Source of the DNA: Aliikangiella sp. G2MR2-5
GTDB taxonomy: Bacteria; Pseudomonadota; Gammaproteobacteria; Enterobacterales; Kangiellaceae
Assembly: GCF_015687155.1 (NCBI RefSeq)
Contig: NZ_JADPQF010000003.1
Span: 372,001 to 436,000, forward strand
Reading direction: 5' to 3'
Length of the DNA stretch: 64,000 nt
Positions 1 through 10,193 of this stretch are shown here, one piece after another. Below the pieces are notes generated by a model, which was not told where the DNA came from, ran no database searches, and worked only from the letters and a program-made list of their open reading frames with translations. The position numbers and the translations under genes were made by a program. Every line of letters begins with the position of its first letter. Position 1 is the stretch's first letter.

Positions 1-1
1 G

Positions 2-352
2 CAGCCTGCGATGATAGTCACCGTGAGTAATGAGGCCTGGTTTGGCGATTCATTTGGTCCATATCAGCATATGCAAATGGCCAGGATGAGAGCTAAAGAG
101 CTAGGAATTCCATTGATCAGGTCTACCAATGATGGAATTACTGCTGTGGTGGACTCGCGTGGCAAATTGCTTAAAAAGTTGCCGCGTTATCAGGCTGGCT
201 CACTTCGTGCCAAAGTTGAGTTAACTAATTTGCCAACAATATACCAGCGATATGGATTTTGGGGGCTTTATGCAACTCTTATTGTTTGTCTGTTAATCTT
301 AGTTGTCGCATTTTTCAGTAAAATGGAAACCAAAAGTACAAAATCTGAATAA
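2..352 (+). CDS. lnt: Apolipoprotein N-acyltransferase, C-terminal part (cut by window start)
   Basis: Lnt transfers an acyl chain from phospholipid to the N-terminal cysteine of apolipoproteins in the inner membrane, the last step of lipoprotein maturation. Only the C-terminal ~116 residues are present; the reading frame is open to the window edge. The stretch VSNEAWFGDSFGPYQHMQMA followed by ARMRAKELGIPLIRSTNDG is the characteristic end of the nitrilase-like domain, with the conserved SNEAWFG motif. One membrane helix (about GFWGLYATLIVCLLILVVAF) and a short polar tail close the protein, as in the family. The first ATG in view (position 11) is internal, not the start. Identification is from recalled family motifs. 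Confidence 0.9.
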   Translation, partial: QPAMIVTVSNEAWFGDSFGPYQHMQMARMRAKELGIPLIRSTNDGITAVVDSRGKLLKKLPRYQAGSLRAKVELTNLPTIYQRYGFWGLYATLIVCLLILVVAFFSKMETKSTKSE

Positions 353-450
353 TGTATGCTTGAGTTGCACTGCAATAAAAGCGAAAAAGAAGATTAAAAA
401 AAACAACTAAAAATTTGCTCAGAACCTTCTACTATTATATAAAGCTCGCC

Positions 451-466
451 TAGCGGCAGACCGCTA
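451..466. other. Perfect 6-bp inverted repeat in the lnt-nuoA intergenic region
   Basis: TAGCGG and CCGCTA flank a CAGA loop. No T-run follows on either strand, so it is not a convincing terminator. A second, A/T-rich hairpin (about 481-511, AAGCAACA pairing with TGTTGTTTT) follows it and is a better candidate for the lnt terminator, but is weak. Nothing coding is visible in 353-637. Confidence 0.35.
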
Positions 467-554
467 AAACACTGATTAAAAAAGCAACAAAATCAAATGC
501 TTCTGTTGTTTTATTGAGCAATACAAAGCGTATTTGAAAGAATTAAATTGTTTC

Positions 555-568
555 TTGATGTAAATCAT
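555..568. promoter_or_regulatory. FNR/Anr-like box upstream of the nuo operon
   Basis: The bases TTGATGTAAATCAT match the FNR/Anr consensus TTGATNNNNATCAA at nine of ten fixed positions (only the last base differs). The site lies about 70-83 bp before the nuoA start codon. Regulation of nuo by oxygen-responsive factors is known in E. coli; a direct role here is inference. If the extended -10 at 612-620 is the real promoter the box is centred near -65; if a promoter with a -35 at 555-560 is used the box would overlap it and repress. Confidence 0.5.
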
Positions 569-611
569 GTCTGTCGCTTGCTATTTTAAACAAAGTCTTT
601 TAAAAAGGCAT

Positions 612-620
612 TGCTATAAA
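612..620 (+). promoter_or_regulatory. Possible extended -10 promoter of nuoA
   Basis: TGC-TATAAA has the TGn extension and a near-consensus -10 hexamer. No good -35 lies 17 bp upstream, which an extended -10 can tolerate. Transcription would start near 627, leaving a very short leader before the nuoA ATG at 638. A weaker alternative is TTGATG (555-560) with TGCTAT (579-584). The choice between them cannot be made by eye. Confidence 0.3.
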
Positions 621-637
621 AGAATGTAGGACTGGGA

Positions 638-994
638 ATGCTAGAGAACTACTTACCTATACTCGTGTTTGTCGCGATCGGGCTCGGTTTCGGGGTTTTT
701 CTTGAGCTTGTAGGCTATTTTGCCGCGCCAAGAAAAGATGTCGAAGATAAGCTTTTGCCATTTGAATGTGGCTTTGATGCCTTTGAAGATGCACGCCATA
801 AATTTGATGTTCGTTTTTATCTGGTCGCCATTCTTTTCATCATTTTTGATCTTGAAGTCGCCTTCCTCTTTCCCTGGGCTGTTGTTTTTAAGGAGCTTAG
901 CTGGTTTGCAATTGGGGCTATGGGAGTCTTTCTGGGGCTGCTCGTAGTTGGCTTCATTTATGAGTGGAAAAAAGGAGCGTTGGAATGGGAGTAA
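638..994 (+). CDS. nuoA: NADH-quinone oxidoreductase subunit A
   Basis: Small membrane subunit of respiratory complex I, contributing to the junction between the hydrophilic and membrane arms. The 118-residue product has three hydrophobic helices (residues about 5-27, 60-82, 88-110) and the conserved loop [10 protein letters not shown], with the family's conserved cysteine, followed by [20 protein letters not shown]. Length is normal. It is the first gene of a 14-gene nuo operon; its last 10 bases overlap the start of nuoB. The upstream region holds an FNR-like box and a possible extended -10 promoter. Confidence 0.97.
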   Translation: MLENYLPILVFVAIGLGFGVFLELVGYFAAPRKDVEDKLLPFECGFDAFEDARHKFDVRFYLVAILFIIFDLEVAFLFPWAVVFKELSWFAIGAMGVFLGLLVVGFIYEWKKGALEWE

Positions 995-1497
995 AACTTC
1001 CTACCGAAGCGCCGGGAGCTGAGCCGGTCGAGGCAGGCAAGGGCTATCTAGTCACGGGTATTGACACTCTGGTCAATTGGGCAAGAACTGGCTCTATGTG
1101 GCCAATGACGTTCGGCCTGGCATGTTGCGCAGTCGAAATGATGCAGGCGGGAGCAAGTCGATATGATTTTGACCGCTTCGGTGTCGTTTTCAGACCAAGT
1201 CCGCGTCAATCTGATGTAATGATTGTTGCTGGAACCTTGACCAATAAAATGGCTCCTGCGCTACGTCGTGTATATGACCAGATGCCTGAGCCAAAATGGG
1301 TCATTTCTATGGGCTCCTGTGCTAATGGTGGCGGATACTACCACTATTCCTACGCTGTTGTCAGAGGGTGTGACCGAATTGTTCCCGTCGATATTTACGT
1401 GCCGGGATGTCCGCCAACCGCAGAAGCATTGATCTATGGTGTAGTTCAGCTACAAAACAAGATTAAGCGTACAAATACAATTGCTCGCAAAGTATAA
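985..1497 (+). CDS. nuoB: NADH-quinone oxidoreductase subunit B (cluster N2)
   Basis: Hydrophilic-arm subunit carrying the terminal [4Fe-4S] cluster N2, which passes electrons to quinone. With the ATG at 985 (AAGGAG at 972-977, seven bases upstream) the protein is 170 residues. The N2 ligands are visible: adjacent Cys47-Cys48 in [10 protein letters not shown], Cys112 in [10 protein letters not shown], and Cys142 in [11 protein letters not shown]. An in-frame ATG at 964 would add seven residues but has a worse ribosome site. The gene overlaps nuoA by 10 bp and is followed after 9 bp by nuoC, so translation is probably coupled. Confidence 0.97.
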   Translation: MGVKLPTEAPGAEPVEAGKGYLVTGIDTLVNWARTGSMWPMTFGLACCAVEMMQAGASRYDFDRFGVVFRPSPRQSDVMIVAGTLTNKMAPALRRVYDQMPEPKWVISMGSCANGGGYYHYSYAVVRGCDRIVPVDIYVPGCPPTAEALIYGVVQLQNKIKRTNTIARKV

Positions 1498-1506
1498 GGG
1501 GTAACC

Positions 1507-2145
1507 ATGTCACAACTATTAATGGACCTGGTCGATAAACATTTTGCGGACAAAGTTCTCGATAAAAAAATTTATCGTGGTCAGCTGACAATCGAAGTTG
1601 ATAAGTCTGATTTACTTAGTGTTTGCGAAACCCTGAGAGACAATGATGATTTTCAGTTCGAGCAGTTAATCGATTTATGTGGGGTTGACTACCTGACTTA
1701 TGGGCAAGATGAATGGTCTACTCATGAAGCCTCAGGTAGTGGTTTTGAACGAGGCCGAGCTAGTTTGGACTTTGATAGCGCAAAAGAAGATTCCGAAAGA
1801 CGCTTTGCTGTTGTTTACCACTTGTTATCTGTCACTTTAAATCATCGGATCCGAGTTAGGGTTTTTGCCGACTCCGAGGATATGATGGTCCCCAGTGTAA
1901 TAGACATTTGGAATGGTGTTAACTGGTTTGAACGAGAAGCCTTTGACCTCTTTGGAATTTTGTTTGAAGGACATCCCGATCTACGTCGTATTTTGACTGA
2001 CTACGGATTTATTGGACACCCGTTTCGCAAAGATTTCCCTGTGGTGGGAGAACTTGAGATGCGCTACGACGAAGAACAGGAACAATGTGTTTATGAGCCG
2101 GTTACAATTGAAGAAAGAATTTTAGTTCCGCGAGTTATTCGTTAA
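1507..2145 (+). CDS. nuoC: NADH-quinone oxidoreductase subunit C (30 kDa)
   Basis: Peripheral-arm subunit that packs against NuoD and NuoB. 212 residues. The family signature [14 protein letters not shown]-type region is present ([20 protein letters not shown]), followed by RRILTDYGF and HPFRKDFP. A charged loop (about residues 74-98) sits between [13 protein letters not shown] and the [11 protein letters not shown] strand; its length varies in the family. nuoC is a separate gene here, whereas E. coli has a nuoCD fusion. A 116-bp gap without visible regulatory signal separates it from nuoD. Confidence 0.96.
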   Translation: MSQLLMDLVDKHFADKVLDKKIYRGQLTIEVDKSDLLSVCETLRDNDDFQFEQLIDLCGVDYLTYGQDEWSTHEASGSGFERGRASLDFDSAKEDSERRFAVVYHLLSVTLNHRIRVRVFADSEDMMVPSVIDIWNGVNWFEREAFDLFGILFEGHPDLRRILTDYGFIGHPFRKDFPVVGELEMRYDEEQEQCVYEPVTIEERILVPRVIR

Positions 2146-2261
2146 CGCGAAAACTTTTAAGCAAAAAAGAACTTGAAGAAAATTTCCGGCTTAAAGAAAA
2201 ATAAATAAAGATTAAATCGGTGACTAGCTCGCCATTTCTACGAAAAGATGTTGATTGACTC

Positions 2262-3515
2262 ATGGCAGAAATCGAACACTACACTTTAAACTTTGGTCCG
2301 CAGCATCCGGCAGCTCACGGCGTTCTGAGGATGATCCTGGAAATGGATGGTGAGACCATTGAAAGGGCAGACCCGCATGTTGGCCTGCTACATAGGGCTA
2401 CTGAAAAACTCGCCGAAATCAAACCTTACAATCAAAGTATTGGCTATATGGATCGTCTCGATTACGTATCCATGATGTGTAATGAACATGCCTACGTTTT
2501 AGCAATAGAAAAATTGCTTGGCATCGAAGCACCTAAACGTGCGCAGTATATCCGCGTCATGTTTGCCGAAATCACCAGAATATTGAACCATCTGATGTGG
2601 CTTGGTGCTCATGGCCTGGATGTTGGTGCAATGACTATGTTCCTTTACTGTTTCCGCGATCGTGAACCATTAATGGATGCGTATGAGGCTGTTTCCGGTA
2701 CGCGAATGCATGCTACTTACTACCGACCTGGCGGCGTTTATCGAGATCTACCCGATACCATGCCACAGTATGAAAAGTCTCCTTGGAGAAATGATAAAAA
2801 GCTAAAGGAGCTTAATGCCAACCGTCAGGGATCGTTATTGGATTTTTTATGGGATTTTACCGAGCAGTTTGATTCGTCGGTTGATGAATATGAATCGTTA
2901 CTAACCGAAAACCGTATCTGGAAACAGCGTCTGGTTGGAATCGGTGTAGTGTCCCCCGAGCGAGCCTTTCAGCTGGGTTTAACCGGGCCGATGCTTCGTG
3001 GTTCAGGAGTCGCCTGGGATTTAAGAAAAATGCAGCCTTATGATGCCTATGCAGAGATGGACTTTGATGTGCCGGTTGGACGAAACGGCGATTGCTATGA
3101 CCGCTATCTGGTGAGGGTAGAGGAAATGCGACAATCAAATCGTATTATTCGCCAATGTATCGAGTGGCTACAAAAAAATCCGGGTCCGGTGATGATCGAT
3201 GATCACAAAATTGCGCCACCTAAAAGAGCTGATATGAAAAATGATATGGAATCTTTGATCCATCATTTCAAGTTGTTCACCGAGGGCTATTGTGTACCGG
3301 AAGGCGAAACCTACGCAGCGGTAGAACATCCAAAAGGAGAATTCGGAATTTACTTGATGTCGGATGGAGCGAACAAGCCCTATCGATTAAAGATTCGAGC
3401 TCCAGGTTTTGCCCATATTTCCGCAATGGACGAATTAGCTAAAGGCCACATGCTGGCCGATGTGGTTGCCATAATCGGCACCATGGATATTGTATTCGGG
3501 GAGATCGATCGCTAA
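2262..3515 (+). CDS. nuoD: NADH-quinone oxidoreductase subunit D (49 kDa)
   Basis: Forms much of the quinone-binding pocket next to cluster N2. 417 residues, full length, related to the [NiFe]-hydrogenase large subunit. Conserved stretches include [14 protein letters not shown] near the start, [12 protein letters not shown] (residues 40-50, with Arg45 next to His44), and the C-terminal DIVFGEIDR ending. Arg45 appears to be the conserved arginine near N2 that is dimethylated in the mitochondrial homologue; a NDUFAF7-like methyltransferase is encoded at 60316-61479. The stop codon overlaps the nuoE start by one base (TAATG). Confidence 0.97.
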   Translation: MAEIEHYTLNFGPQHPAAHGVLRMILEMDGETIERADPHVGLLHRATEKLAEIKPYNQSIGYMDRLDYVSMMCNEHAYVLAIEKLLGIEAPKRAQYIRVMFAEITRILNHLMWLGAHGLDVGAMTMFLYCFRDREPLMDAYEAVSGTRMHATYYRPGGVYRDLPDTMPQYEKSPWRNDKKLKELNANRQGSLLDFLWDFTEQFDSSVDEYESLLTENRIWKQRLVGIGVVSPERAFQLGLTGPMLRGSGVAWDLRKMQPYDAYAEMDFDVPVGRNGDCYDRYLVRVEEMRQSNRIIRQCIEWLQKNPGPVMIDDHKIAPPKRADMKNDMESLIHHFKLFTEGYCVPEGETYAAVEHPKGEFGIYLMSDGANKPYRLKIRAPGFAHISAMDELAKGHMLADVVAIIGTMDIVFGEIDR

Positions 3516-4078
3516 TGACCGATTTTAACTATGACCAGACGCTTCATTTGAAGAACTTGCTTTCGCCAGATGCTATCGCTGAAATTGATGGCTGGATTAA
3601 GAAATATCCACCAGAGAGGAAACGTCCGCCAATCATCGCAGCACTAAAAGTTGTTCAGGAGCATAACGGAAATTATCTGACTGAAGAGTTAATGCAAGCG
3701 GTAGCCGAGTATCTGGATGTACCTCACATAGCGGTATACGAAGTTGCTACTTTTTACTCGATGTTCCATTTGAACGAAGTGGGTAAGCACGTTATTTCTG
3801 TGTGCAACAACATTTCCTGCAGTTTGCGTGGTGCAGATAAAGTAATCGAACACTTACAAAATCGCTTAAATATCAAAGTTGGTGAAACAACTGATGATGG
3901 GGTTTACACCATCAAGACTGTTGAGTGTATGGCTGCCTGTGGTGGCGCTCCTATGCTTGAGGTTGACAAGGTATACCATGAAAATCTGACCGAAGAGAAA
4001 ATCGATCAAATTTTGTCTGATATTGCAGCAGTGGAACTTAACTCGAAAGAGATGAGCAACGTGGAGGCGAAAGATTAG
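3515..4078 (+). CDS. nuoE: NADH-quinone oxidoreductase subunit E (24 kDa, cluster N1a)
   Basis: Thioredoxin-like [2Fe-2S] subunit of the NADH dehydrogenase module. 187 residues. The N1a ligands are Cys97 and Cys102 (CNNISC) and Cys138 and Cys142 (CMAAC). The N-terminal helical part contains VATFYSMF, typical of the family. The C-terminus has an additional polar tail (about residues 165-187) after the conserved core. The start overlaps the nuoD stop by one base, and nuoF begins three bases after the stop, consistent with coupled translation of the dehydrogenase module. Confidence 0.97.
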   Translation: MTDFNYDQTLHLKNLLSPDAIAEIDGWIKKYPPERKRPPIIAALKVVQEHNGNYLTEELMQAVAEYLDVPHIAVYEVATFYSMFHLNEVGKHVISVCNNISCSLRGADKVIEHLQNRLNIKVGETTDDGVYTIKTVECMAACGGAPMLEVDKVYHENLTEEKIDQILSDIAAVELNSKEMSNVEAKD

Positions 4079-4081
4079 TCT

Positions 4082-5353
4082 ATGGCTAACGAAGTTTGTT
4101 TCAGAACCCTCCATCTAGACACTCCCTGGTCGATTGATGCTTATGAAAGTGTTGGTGGTTATAGCTCTTTGAAAAAGATTGCTGCCGGTGAGCTATGTTA
4201 TGACACTATTATTGACGAATTAAAACTATCAGCATTAAGAGGTCGTGGCGGTGCAGGGTTCCCTACCGGCCTCAAATGGAGTTTTATGCCACGAAATATG
4301 CCGGGGCAGAAATATGTGGTATGTAATTCTGATGAAGGAGAGCCGGGAACCTTTAAAGACAGAGATATTCTCCGATATAACCCTCACCAGTTGATCGAAG
4401 GGATGATCATTGCCGGCTATGTTATGAATGCGACAGTGGGTTACAACTACATGCGTGGTGAATTCTACGAACCCTTTGCCAGAATGGAAGCTGCAATAGC
4501 GGAGGCTAAAGAAAGAAACTATCTGGGCGACAATATACTGGGTATGGATTTCAACTTTGAGTTGCATAATCATCTCGGAGCAGGTGCCTACATTTGCGGT
4601 GAAGAAACCGCTTTAATTGAATCAATCGAAGGCAAAAAAGGACAACCTCGTTTCAAGCCTCCTTTTCCGGCTAACTACGGTGTATTCGGTAGACCGACCA
4701 ACGTTAACAATACAGAAAGCTATGCCTCGGTTCCTGCAATTTTACAGCACGGCGGTCAATGGTTTCTTAAGCTGGGCAAGCCAAACAACGGCGGAACAAA
4801 AATCTTTTCAGTTTCCGGGCATGTAAATAATCCGGGCAACTTTGAAATCAATATGGGTACTCCATTCAAAGACTTACTAGAGCTGGCCGGTGGAGTGCTG
4901 GGTGGGAAGCAGCTTAAGGCTGTTATTCCTGGAGGTTCTTCTTCGCCGGTTTTGCCCGCCGATATCATGATGGATCTCACTATGGACTATGACTCTATTG
5001 GAAAAGCAGGCTCTATGCTTGGCTCAGGTGCTGTCATGGTGCTCGACGAGAATACCTGCATGGTGGAAGTCGCTGCGATTACCGCTCATTTCTACTATGA
5101 GGAATCCTGTGGACAATGCTCTCCTTGTCGTGAAGGAACCGGCTGGATGTCGCGGGTGATCCATCGCATTTTAAAAGGCGATGGTCGAGCTGAAGACCTG
5201 GACAACCTGGATCGTGTCGCTGGCAATATTATGGGAAGAACTATTTGCGCATTAGGTGACGCTGCAGCGATGCCTGTTCAAGGTTTCCTCAAGCATTTCA
5301 GACACGAATTTGAATACATGATCGAACATAAGCGCAGCATGGTTAAAGGCTAG
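4082..5353 (+). CDS. nuoF: NADH-quinone oxidoreductase subunit F (NADH/FMN-binding, cluster N3)
   Basis: Site of NADH oxidation, holding FMN and a [4Fe-4S] cluster. 423 residues, normal length. Glycine-rich NADH/FMN motifs are seen: [15 protein letters not shown] (residues 52-66) and [13 protein letters not shown] (82-94), plus [19 protein letters not shown] (167-185). The cluster ligands are Cys343, Cys346 and Cys349 in CGQCSPC, and Cys389. The start ATG is three bases downstream of nuoE; nuoG follows after 38 bp. Confidence 0.97.
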   Translation: MANEVCFRTLHLDTPWSIDAYESVGGYSSLKKIAAGELCYDTIIDELKLSALRGRGGAGFPTGLKWSFMPRNMPGQKYVVCNSDEGEPGTFKDRDILRYNPHQLIEGMIIAGYVMNATVGYNYMRGEFYEPFARMEAAIAEAKERNYLGDNILGMDFNFELHNHLGAGAYICGEETALIESIEGKKGQPRFKPPFPANYGVFGRPTNVNNTESYASVPAILQHGGQWFLKLGKPNNGGTKIFSVSGHVNNPGNFEINMGTPFKDLLELAGGVLGGKQLKAVIPGGSSSPVLPADIMMDLTMDYDSIGKAGSMLGSGAVMVLDENTCMVEVAAITAHFYYEESCGQCSPCREGTGWMSRVIHRILKGDGRAEDLDNLDRVAGNIMGRTICALGDAAAMPVQGFLKHFRHEFEYMIEHKRSMVKG

Positions 5354-5391
5354 CTAAAAGTTAAAAGCTTATAAGGTAAACAGAATAAATT

Positions 5392-7584
5392 ATGGGTAAG
5401 GTTCATATAGAAATAGATGGCCAAAAGCTGGAAGCCGAAGTCGGCTCAATGATCATTGAGGTCGCTGACAAGGCTGACATTTATATTCCGCGCTTTTGTT
5501 ACCACAAAAAACTATCTGTCGCAGCCAACTGCCGAATGTGTATGGTGGATGTGGCGAACTTGCCAAAAGCGGTTCCTGCTTGTGCTACTCCTGTTGCAGA
5601 AGGAATGGTGATTGATACCCGGTCACAAAAAGCGATCAACGCGCAGAAAGCCGTGATGGAGTTTTTGTTAATCAACCATCCGCTGGATTGCCCTGTGTGT
5701 GATCAGGGCGGTGAATGTGAATTACAAGATTTGTCAGTTGGTTATGGTGATGATGTCAGTCGATTTACAGAGGGGAAACGGGTAGTTAAAGATAAAGATA
5801 TTGGTCCTTTAATCGCTACCGATATGACACGTTGTATCCATTGTACTCGTTGTGTTCGTTTTGGTCAGGAGATCGTAGGTATTCGAGAGTTTGGTGCGAC
5901 TGGTCGCGGCGAGCATATGGAAATCGGTACTTATATCGAGGAGACAGTAGAGTCAGAAGTCTCCGCGAATATTATTGATCTTTGCCCGGTAGGGGCGTTA
6001 ACAGCTAAGCCTTCGCAATTTAAAGCCAGGGCTTGGGAACTAAGACAAGCTCCTTCTATTGCTGCTCACGATTGCCTGGGCTCGAATATTTTCGTGCATC
6101 ACCGACGAGGTGAAATCATTCGGGTTGTTCCACGAGAAAACGAAAGTATTAATGAAGTTTGGCTTTCTGACAGGGATCGTTTTTCCTATCAGGGACTCAC
6201 TGAAGGTGCTCGTTTATTAAATCCCAGAATCAAACGAAATGGCGAATGGGAAGACTGTGACTGGCAAACGGCTCTTAATTTAGTCGCCAGTGAAATGAAG
6301 CGGATCATTGGGGCGAGTAACGGAAATGATTTCGGTATTTTAATGGGTAACAATGCCACTACCGAAGAAAGTTATCTTGCTCAACGAATGCTGAGAAAAG
6401 CAGGTAGTAATAACATCGACTTTAGAACTCGTCGAAGAGATTACACCGGCGATGGACGTGGTAGTGTTCGATCCGGTATGAATTTTCCGATGGAAAATCT
6501 CGATACAATGGATGCCACCTTACTGATTGGTGCTGATTTAAGACATGAACAACCATTAACCGCATTGAGAGTGCGTAAGTCGACCGGTTATGGCAAGGCT
6601 ATGGCGATTAATCCGTTTGACGGAGAATATAATTTTCGGCTAAGCAATGAACTCCAACCAAAGTCCAATATGCTTGCGCAGGAGTTTGCGTGTGTGCTTG
6701 CCGCGGCCGACGCATTAAGGCCTGAAAGTTTGAATGCAGAAGCCAAGGAGTGGTTGGATGGCATTGAGTTTAATGACGAGCATAAAGAGATAGCTCAGAA
6801 CCTGATTGATGGAGAAGCTTCCTGTATTTTGATGGGAGTCTACGTGCAAGAACACCCTCAGGCGGAAACGATAAACTGGCTGGCTGAAACATTAGCTTCA
6901 GTGACTGACTCTGATTGGGGATATATGACTCAGGGATGCAATGCCGCTGGAAATAAAATTGCCGGTGCGGTGCCGTGTCAATCAGCGGCGGGCGGTAAGT
7001 CCGAGCAAGGTAAAACTGCGAAAGAAATGCTGACCGAAGGTTTGAAAGGCTACATGCTGGTTAACTGTGAACCTGATGTGGAAAGCATATGGGCTGAACA
7101 GGCGTTGCAGAATCTGAAAGATGCCGAGTTTGTTGTCGCATTGACTTCATTTGCCGATGGACGAGTACCTGATTACGCCAATGTGATGTTACCCATTGCT
7201 GGTTGTTATGAAACTTCGGGAACCTACATTAATGTTGAGGGCAAGTGGCAGAGTTTTGCCGCGGCGGTTAAGGCGCCTGGTGAAGCAAGACCTGGTTGGA
7301 AAGTCTTACGTGTACTGGCGAACTTGCTCGACTTAAGTGGATTTGAGTACGAGTCATCTTTACAGGTGATTAATGAGCTTAGAGAAAAGTTTGACGCTGT
7401 TGGTGATGTTCGGGTGGCGAGAAAAGTGCCACCACCAATGATGGTGGTGAACGAGCAGGAAACCAATAGAGAGTGTTTGGGGCTCTATATGGTTGATCCA
7501 TTGGTGCGACGTGCCGGGGCGTTGCAAAAAACTCCGAAAGCATCAACACATCCGATTAGTATTTCACGGGTTAAAACAAGATGA
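5392..7584 (+). CDS. nuoG: NADH-quinone oxidoreductase subunit G (75 kDa, short form)
   Basis: Iron-sulfur subunit that carries electrons from NuoEF towards NuoI and NuoB. 730 residues, shorter than the ~900-residue E. coli protein. Visible cluster sites: [2Fe-2S] Cys36/47/50/64; the HxxxCxxCxxxxxC site His96/Cys100/103/109; and a [4Fe-4S] site Cys148/151/154/198. The extra CxxCxxxC site that holds cluster N7 in E. coli and Thermus is missing: only Cys228 remains in AHDCLGSN. After residue ~220 comes a molybdopterin-oxidoreductase-like domain. The last four bases overlap nuoH (ATGA). Confidence 0.96.
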   Translation: MGKVHIEIDGQKLEAEVGSMIIEVADKADIYIPRFCYHKKLSVAANCRMCMVDVANLPKAVPACATPVAEGMVIDTRSQKAINAQKAVMEFLLINHPLDCPVCDQGGECELQDLSVGYGDDVSRFTEGKRVVKDKDIGPLIATDMTRCIHCTRCVRFGQEIVGIREFGATGRGEHMEIGTYIEETVESEVSANIIDLCPVGALTAKPSQFKARAWELRQAPSIAAHDCLGSNIFVHHRRGEIIRVVPRENESINEVWLSDRDRFSYQGLTEGARLLNPRIKRNGEWEDCDWQTALNLVASEMKRIIGASNGNDFGILMGNNATTEESYLAQRMLRKAGSNNIDFRTRRRDYTGDGRGSVRSGMNFPMENLDTMDATLLIGADLRHEQPLTALRVRKSTGYGKAMAINPFDGEYNFRLSNELQPKSNMLAQEFACVLAAADALRPESLNAEAKEWLDGIEFNDEHKEIAQNLIDGEASCILMGVYVQEHPQAETINWLAETLASVTDSDWGYMTQGCNAAGNKIAGAVPCQSAAGGKSEQGKTAKEMLTEGLKGYMLVNCEPDVESIWAEQALQNLKDAEFVVALTSFADGRVPDYANVMLPIAGCYETSGTYINVEGKWQSFAAAVKAPGEARPGWKVLRVLANLLDLSGFEYESSLQVINELREKFDAVGDVRVARKVPPPMMVVNEQETNRECLGLYMVDPLVRRAGALQKTPKASTHPISISRVKTR

Positions 7585-8633
7585 ATGGTTCTGAAATAGC
7601 AACAATAGATTGGTGGGCCTGGATCGAAACGTCTTTCTGGATTGTCTTCAAGATTGTTTTGATTTTATTGCCGCTGATATTGGCGGTGGCTTACACCACA
7701 TATGCCGAACGTAAAATTATCGGCTATATGCAGTTGCGTCTGGGACCCAATCGGGTTGGTCCGAAAGGGTGGCTGCAACCGATCGCCGATACCGTAAAAC
7801 TGATCATGAAAGAAATAGTAGTGCCAAAAGGTTCTAGCAAAACTCTCTTTGTTATTGCTCCCGTGCTGTTTATTGGTCCCTCTTTTGCTGCCTGGGCGGT
7901 AGTGCCTTTTGATGCGGGTATGGTGTTAGCTGATGTTAATGCTGGTCTATTGTATGTCCTGGCAATGACCTCAATCGGAGTATATGGTGTCATCATTGCG
8001 GGATGGGCTTCAAACTCAAAATATGCATTTCTCGGCGCAATGCGAAGTGCCGCGCAAATTGTTTCATACGAACTGGCAATGGGGTTTGCTTTAGTTGGAG
8101 TACTGATGTGTGCTCAGAGCATGAATTTGGGAGAGATTGTCGAAGCCCAGTCTGGTGGCGTTTTAAACTGGTTTTTCATTCCTTTGTTTCCGCTATTAAT
8201 CGTGTATTGGATTTCAGGGGTTGCAGAAACGAATCGAGCCCCATTTGATATGGCTGAAGGTGAATCGGAAATCGTCGCAGGTTTTCATGTAGAGTATGGA
8301 GGGATGGCTTTCTCTCTGTTCTTCCTTGCAGAATATGCCAACATGATTCTTATTTCATTTTTAACCGCGCTTATGTTCTGTGGTGGCTGGTTATCTCCAT
8401 TTCAAGGAATGGGAGTTCTGGAAGATATTACAGCGTGGGTTCCCGGAACCATCTGGTTGTTGGTGAAAGCCTCTTTTTTCCTTTTCTGCTTACTTTGGAT
8501 AAGAGCTACTTTTCCTCGCTTTCGTTATGACCAGATTATGCGTTTGGGATGGAAAATATTTATACCTGTGACTTTAGTTTGGTTACCGTTGCTTGCTGTG
8601 TGGATAAAAGCTGGCGTTTGGCCATTTAATTAA
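7581..8633 (+). CDS. nuoH: NADH-quinone oxidoreductase subunit H
   Basis: Membrane subunit that forms the quinone entry tunnel with NuoB and NuoD and couples to the proton pump. 350 residues with about eight hydrophobic helices. Conserved blocks include [20 protein letters not shown] (residues 43-62), the loop EIVVPKGSS, and the acidic segment [20 protein letters not shown] that is characteristic of the family. [18 protein letters not shown] lies near the C-terminus. The start overlaps the nuoG stop as ATGA. Confidence 0.97.
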   Translation: MNGSEIATIDWWAWIETSFWIVFKIVLILLPLILAVAYTTYAERKIIGYMQLRLGPNRVGPKGWLQPIADTVKLIMKEIVVPKGSSKTLFVIAPVLFIGPSFAAWAVVPFDAGMVLADVNAGLLYVLAMTSIGVYGVIIAGWASNSKYAFLGAMRSAAQIVSYELAMGFALVGVLMCAQSMNLGEIVEAQSGGVLNWFFIPLFPLLIVYWISGVAETNRAPFDMAEGESEIVAGFHVEYGGMAFSLFFLAEYANMILISFLTALMFCGGWLSPFQGMGVLEDITAWVPGTIWLLVKASFFLFCLLWIRATFPRFRYDQIMRLGWKIFIPVTLVWLPLLAVWIKAGVWPFN

Positions 8634-8655
8634 TTAGGCATTACTTGAAGAACTG

Positions 8656-9147
8656 ATGAAACAATTTAAACAGTTTATTAATAGTTTTCTGCTGATCGAG
8701 CTTCTCAAGGGGATGAAAGTCACCTTTGCGAATATGTTCCGCAAAAAAATTACCGTGCAGTACCCGGAAGAGAAAACTCCTCAGTCGCCGAGGTTCAGGG
8801 GGCTGCATGCGTTACGGACTTACCCTAATGGGGAAGAGCGTTGTATTGCATGTAAACTTTGTGAAGCTGTTTGTCCTGCTGCTGCGATTACAATCGAAGC
8901 TGGCCCGCGTGAAGATGACGGCACGCGTCGAACGACAAAATATGAAATTGATTTATTTAAATGTATTTTTTGTGGCTTTTGTGAAGAATCATGCCCGGTC
9001 GATTCTATAGTGGAAACTCGAGTATTTGATTACCACTTTGAAGAACGCGGCTTACACATTATGACTAAAGATATGTTGTTGGAAATGGGGCGTATTCATG
9101 AAGATCAGATTGCTGCTGATCGTGAAGCCGATGCTAAGTACAGGTAG
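8656..9147 (+). CDS. nuoI: NADH-quinone oxidoreductase subunit I (clusters N6a/N6b)
   Basis: Ferredoxin-like subunit carrying two [4Fe-4S] clusters between NuoG and NuoB. 163 residues. Two classical motifs are present: [16 protein letters not shown] and [16 protein letters not shown]. The N-terminal amphipathic region ([17 protein letters not shown]) anchors the subunit on the membrane arm. Starts 22 bp after nuoH; a 76-bp gap follows before nuoJ, with no strong hairpin seen. Confidence 0.97.
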   Translation: MKQFKQFINSFLLIELLKGMKVTFANMFRKKITVQYPEEKTPQSPRFRGLHALRTYPNGEERCIACKLCEAVCPAAAITIEAGPREDDGTRRTTKYEIDLFKCIFCGFCEESCPVDSIVETRVFDYHFEERGLHIMTKDMLLEMGRIHEDQIAADREADAKYR

Positions 9148-9223
9148 CTAAAGCTATACCTGAATAATTATCGTATTAGTGATTAATAGAAAATAACTGG
9201 AAAAGAGATTTAGAGATCATTCA

Positions 9224-9877
9224 ATGACTTTTCAAGCCATCGTTTTTTATAGTTTTGCTGCCTGGCTTATATTTGCCGCCATAATGGTTATAAGTAGCAA
9301 AAACTCAGTTAAAGCTGCGCTGTTTCTAGTGCTGACTTTTGCTTCCGCTTCTGCAATCTGGCTTCTACTGGAGGCAGAGTTTCTGGCGATTAGTTTAATC
9401 GTGGTATACGTGGGCGCGGTAATGGTGCTCTTGCTCTTTGTCGTAATGATGCTTGACGTCGATTATGCTGCTCTCAGGCAAGGTTTTGTTAAAAAATTGC
9501 CCATTGCTCTTATAATCGCGATTGCTTTTTTTGTAGTACTTTACAGTTTTTTAACTCATGGCGAATTTTCTGCAGAAAAGTTTGCTGAACCCGCCGCGAA
9601 AGCTGCCGATTATTCGAATATTAAGGCTTTGGGGCGCGTTATCTATACGGAATATTTCATAGCCTTTGAAATCGCTGCTGTTATTTTGCTTGTTGCTATT
9701 ATTGCTGCAATCTCATTGACTTTCCGTGGCCGTCGTAATCGTAAGAGTCAAAATATTAGCAAGCAATTAGCGGCTAACAAGAAAAATCGCCTGAAAATAG
9801 TGAAAGTTGATCCTGTGGTTTCTGCTAATGAAACTTCCGATGAACTGGCAGTCAATCAAAGCGAGAAACAGTCATGA
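9224..9877 (+). CDS. nuoJ: NADH-quinone oxidoreductase subunit J
   Basis: Membrane-arm subunit next to NuoK and NuoA. 217 residues with five hydrophobic helices; the third contains [18 protein letters not shown], the conserved helix with the pi-bulge region. After helix five (ending [13 protein letters not shown]) there is an unusually long hydrophilic tail of about 45 residues, rich in Lys, Asn and Ser, with no recognised motif. The stop overlaps the nuoK start by four bases (ATGA). Confidence 0.95.
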   Translation: MTFQAIVFYSFAAWLIFAAIMVISSKNSVKAALFLVLTFASASAIWLLLEAEFLAISLIVVYVGAVMVLLLFVVMMLDVDYAALRQGFVKKLPIALIIAIAFFVVLYSFLTHGEFSAEKFAEPAAKAADYSNIKALGRVIYTEYFIAFEIAAVILLVAIIAAISLTFRGRRNRKSQNISKQLAANKKNRLKIVKVDPVVSANETSDELAVNQSEKQS

Positions 9878-10179
9878 TAGGTTTAACCGATTATCTAATT
9901 CTAAGCGCTATATTATTCTCGATTAGTATCGCAGGAATCATTATTAATCGAAAAAATGTGATTACCTTATTAATGTGTATCGAGTTAATGTTGCTTGCGG
10001 TCAATACCAACTTCATCGCTTTCGCGCACTATCTCGAAGATACCGCTGGGCAGGTTTTTGTTTTCTTTATATTAACTGTTGCTGCCGCAGAAGCTGCAAT
10101 CGGATTGGCAATCATTGTCGTTTTATTTAGAAACCGTGCCACCATTGACGTTGAACAACTTAACCAATTGAAAGGATAG
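9874..10179 (+). CDS. nuoK: NADH-quinone oxidoreductase subunit K
   Basis: Small MrpC-like membrane subunit with proton-channel glutamates. 101 residues with three helices. The conserved intramembrane glutamates are visible in [13 protein letters not shown] (helix two) and in [13 protein letters not shown] (helix three). Length matches the family exactly. It overlaps nuoJ by four bases and is followed by nuoL after 14 bp. Confidence 0.97.
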   Translation: MIGLTDYLILSAILFSISIAGIIINRKNVITLLMCIELMLLAVNTNFIAFAHYLEDTAGQVFVFFILTVAAAEAAIGLAIIVVLFRNRATIDVEQLNQLKG

Positions 10180-10193
10180 CCAAGGCGAAAACT

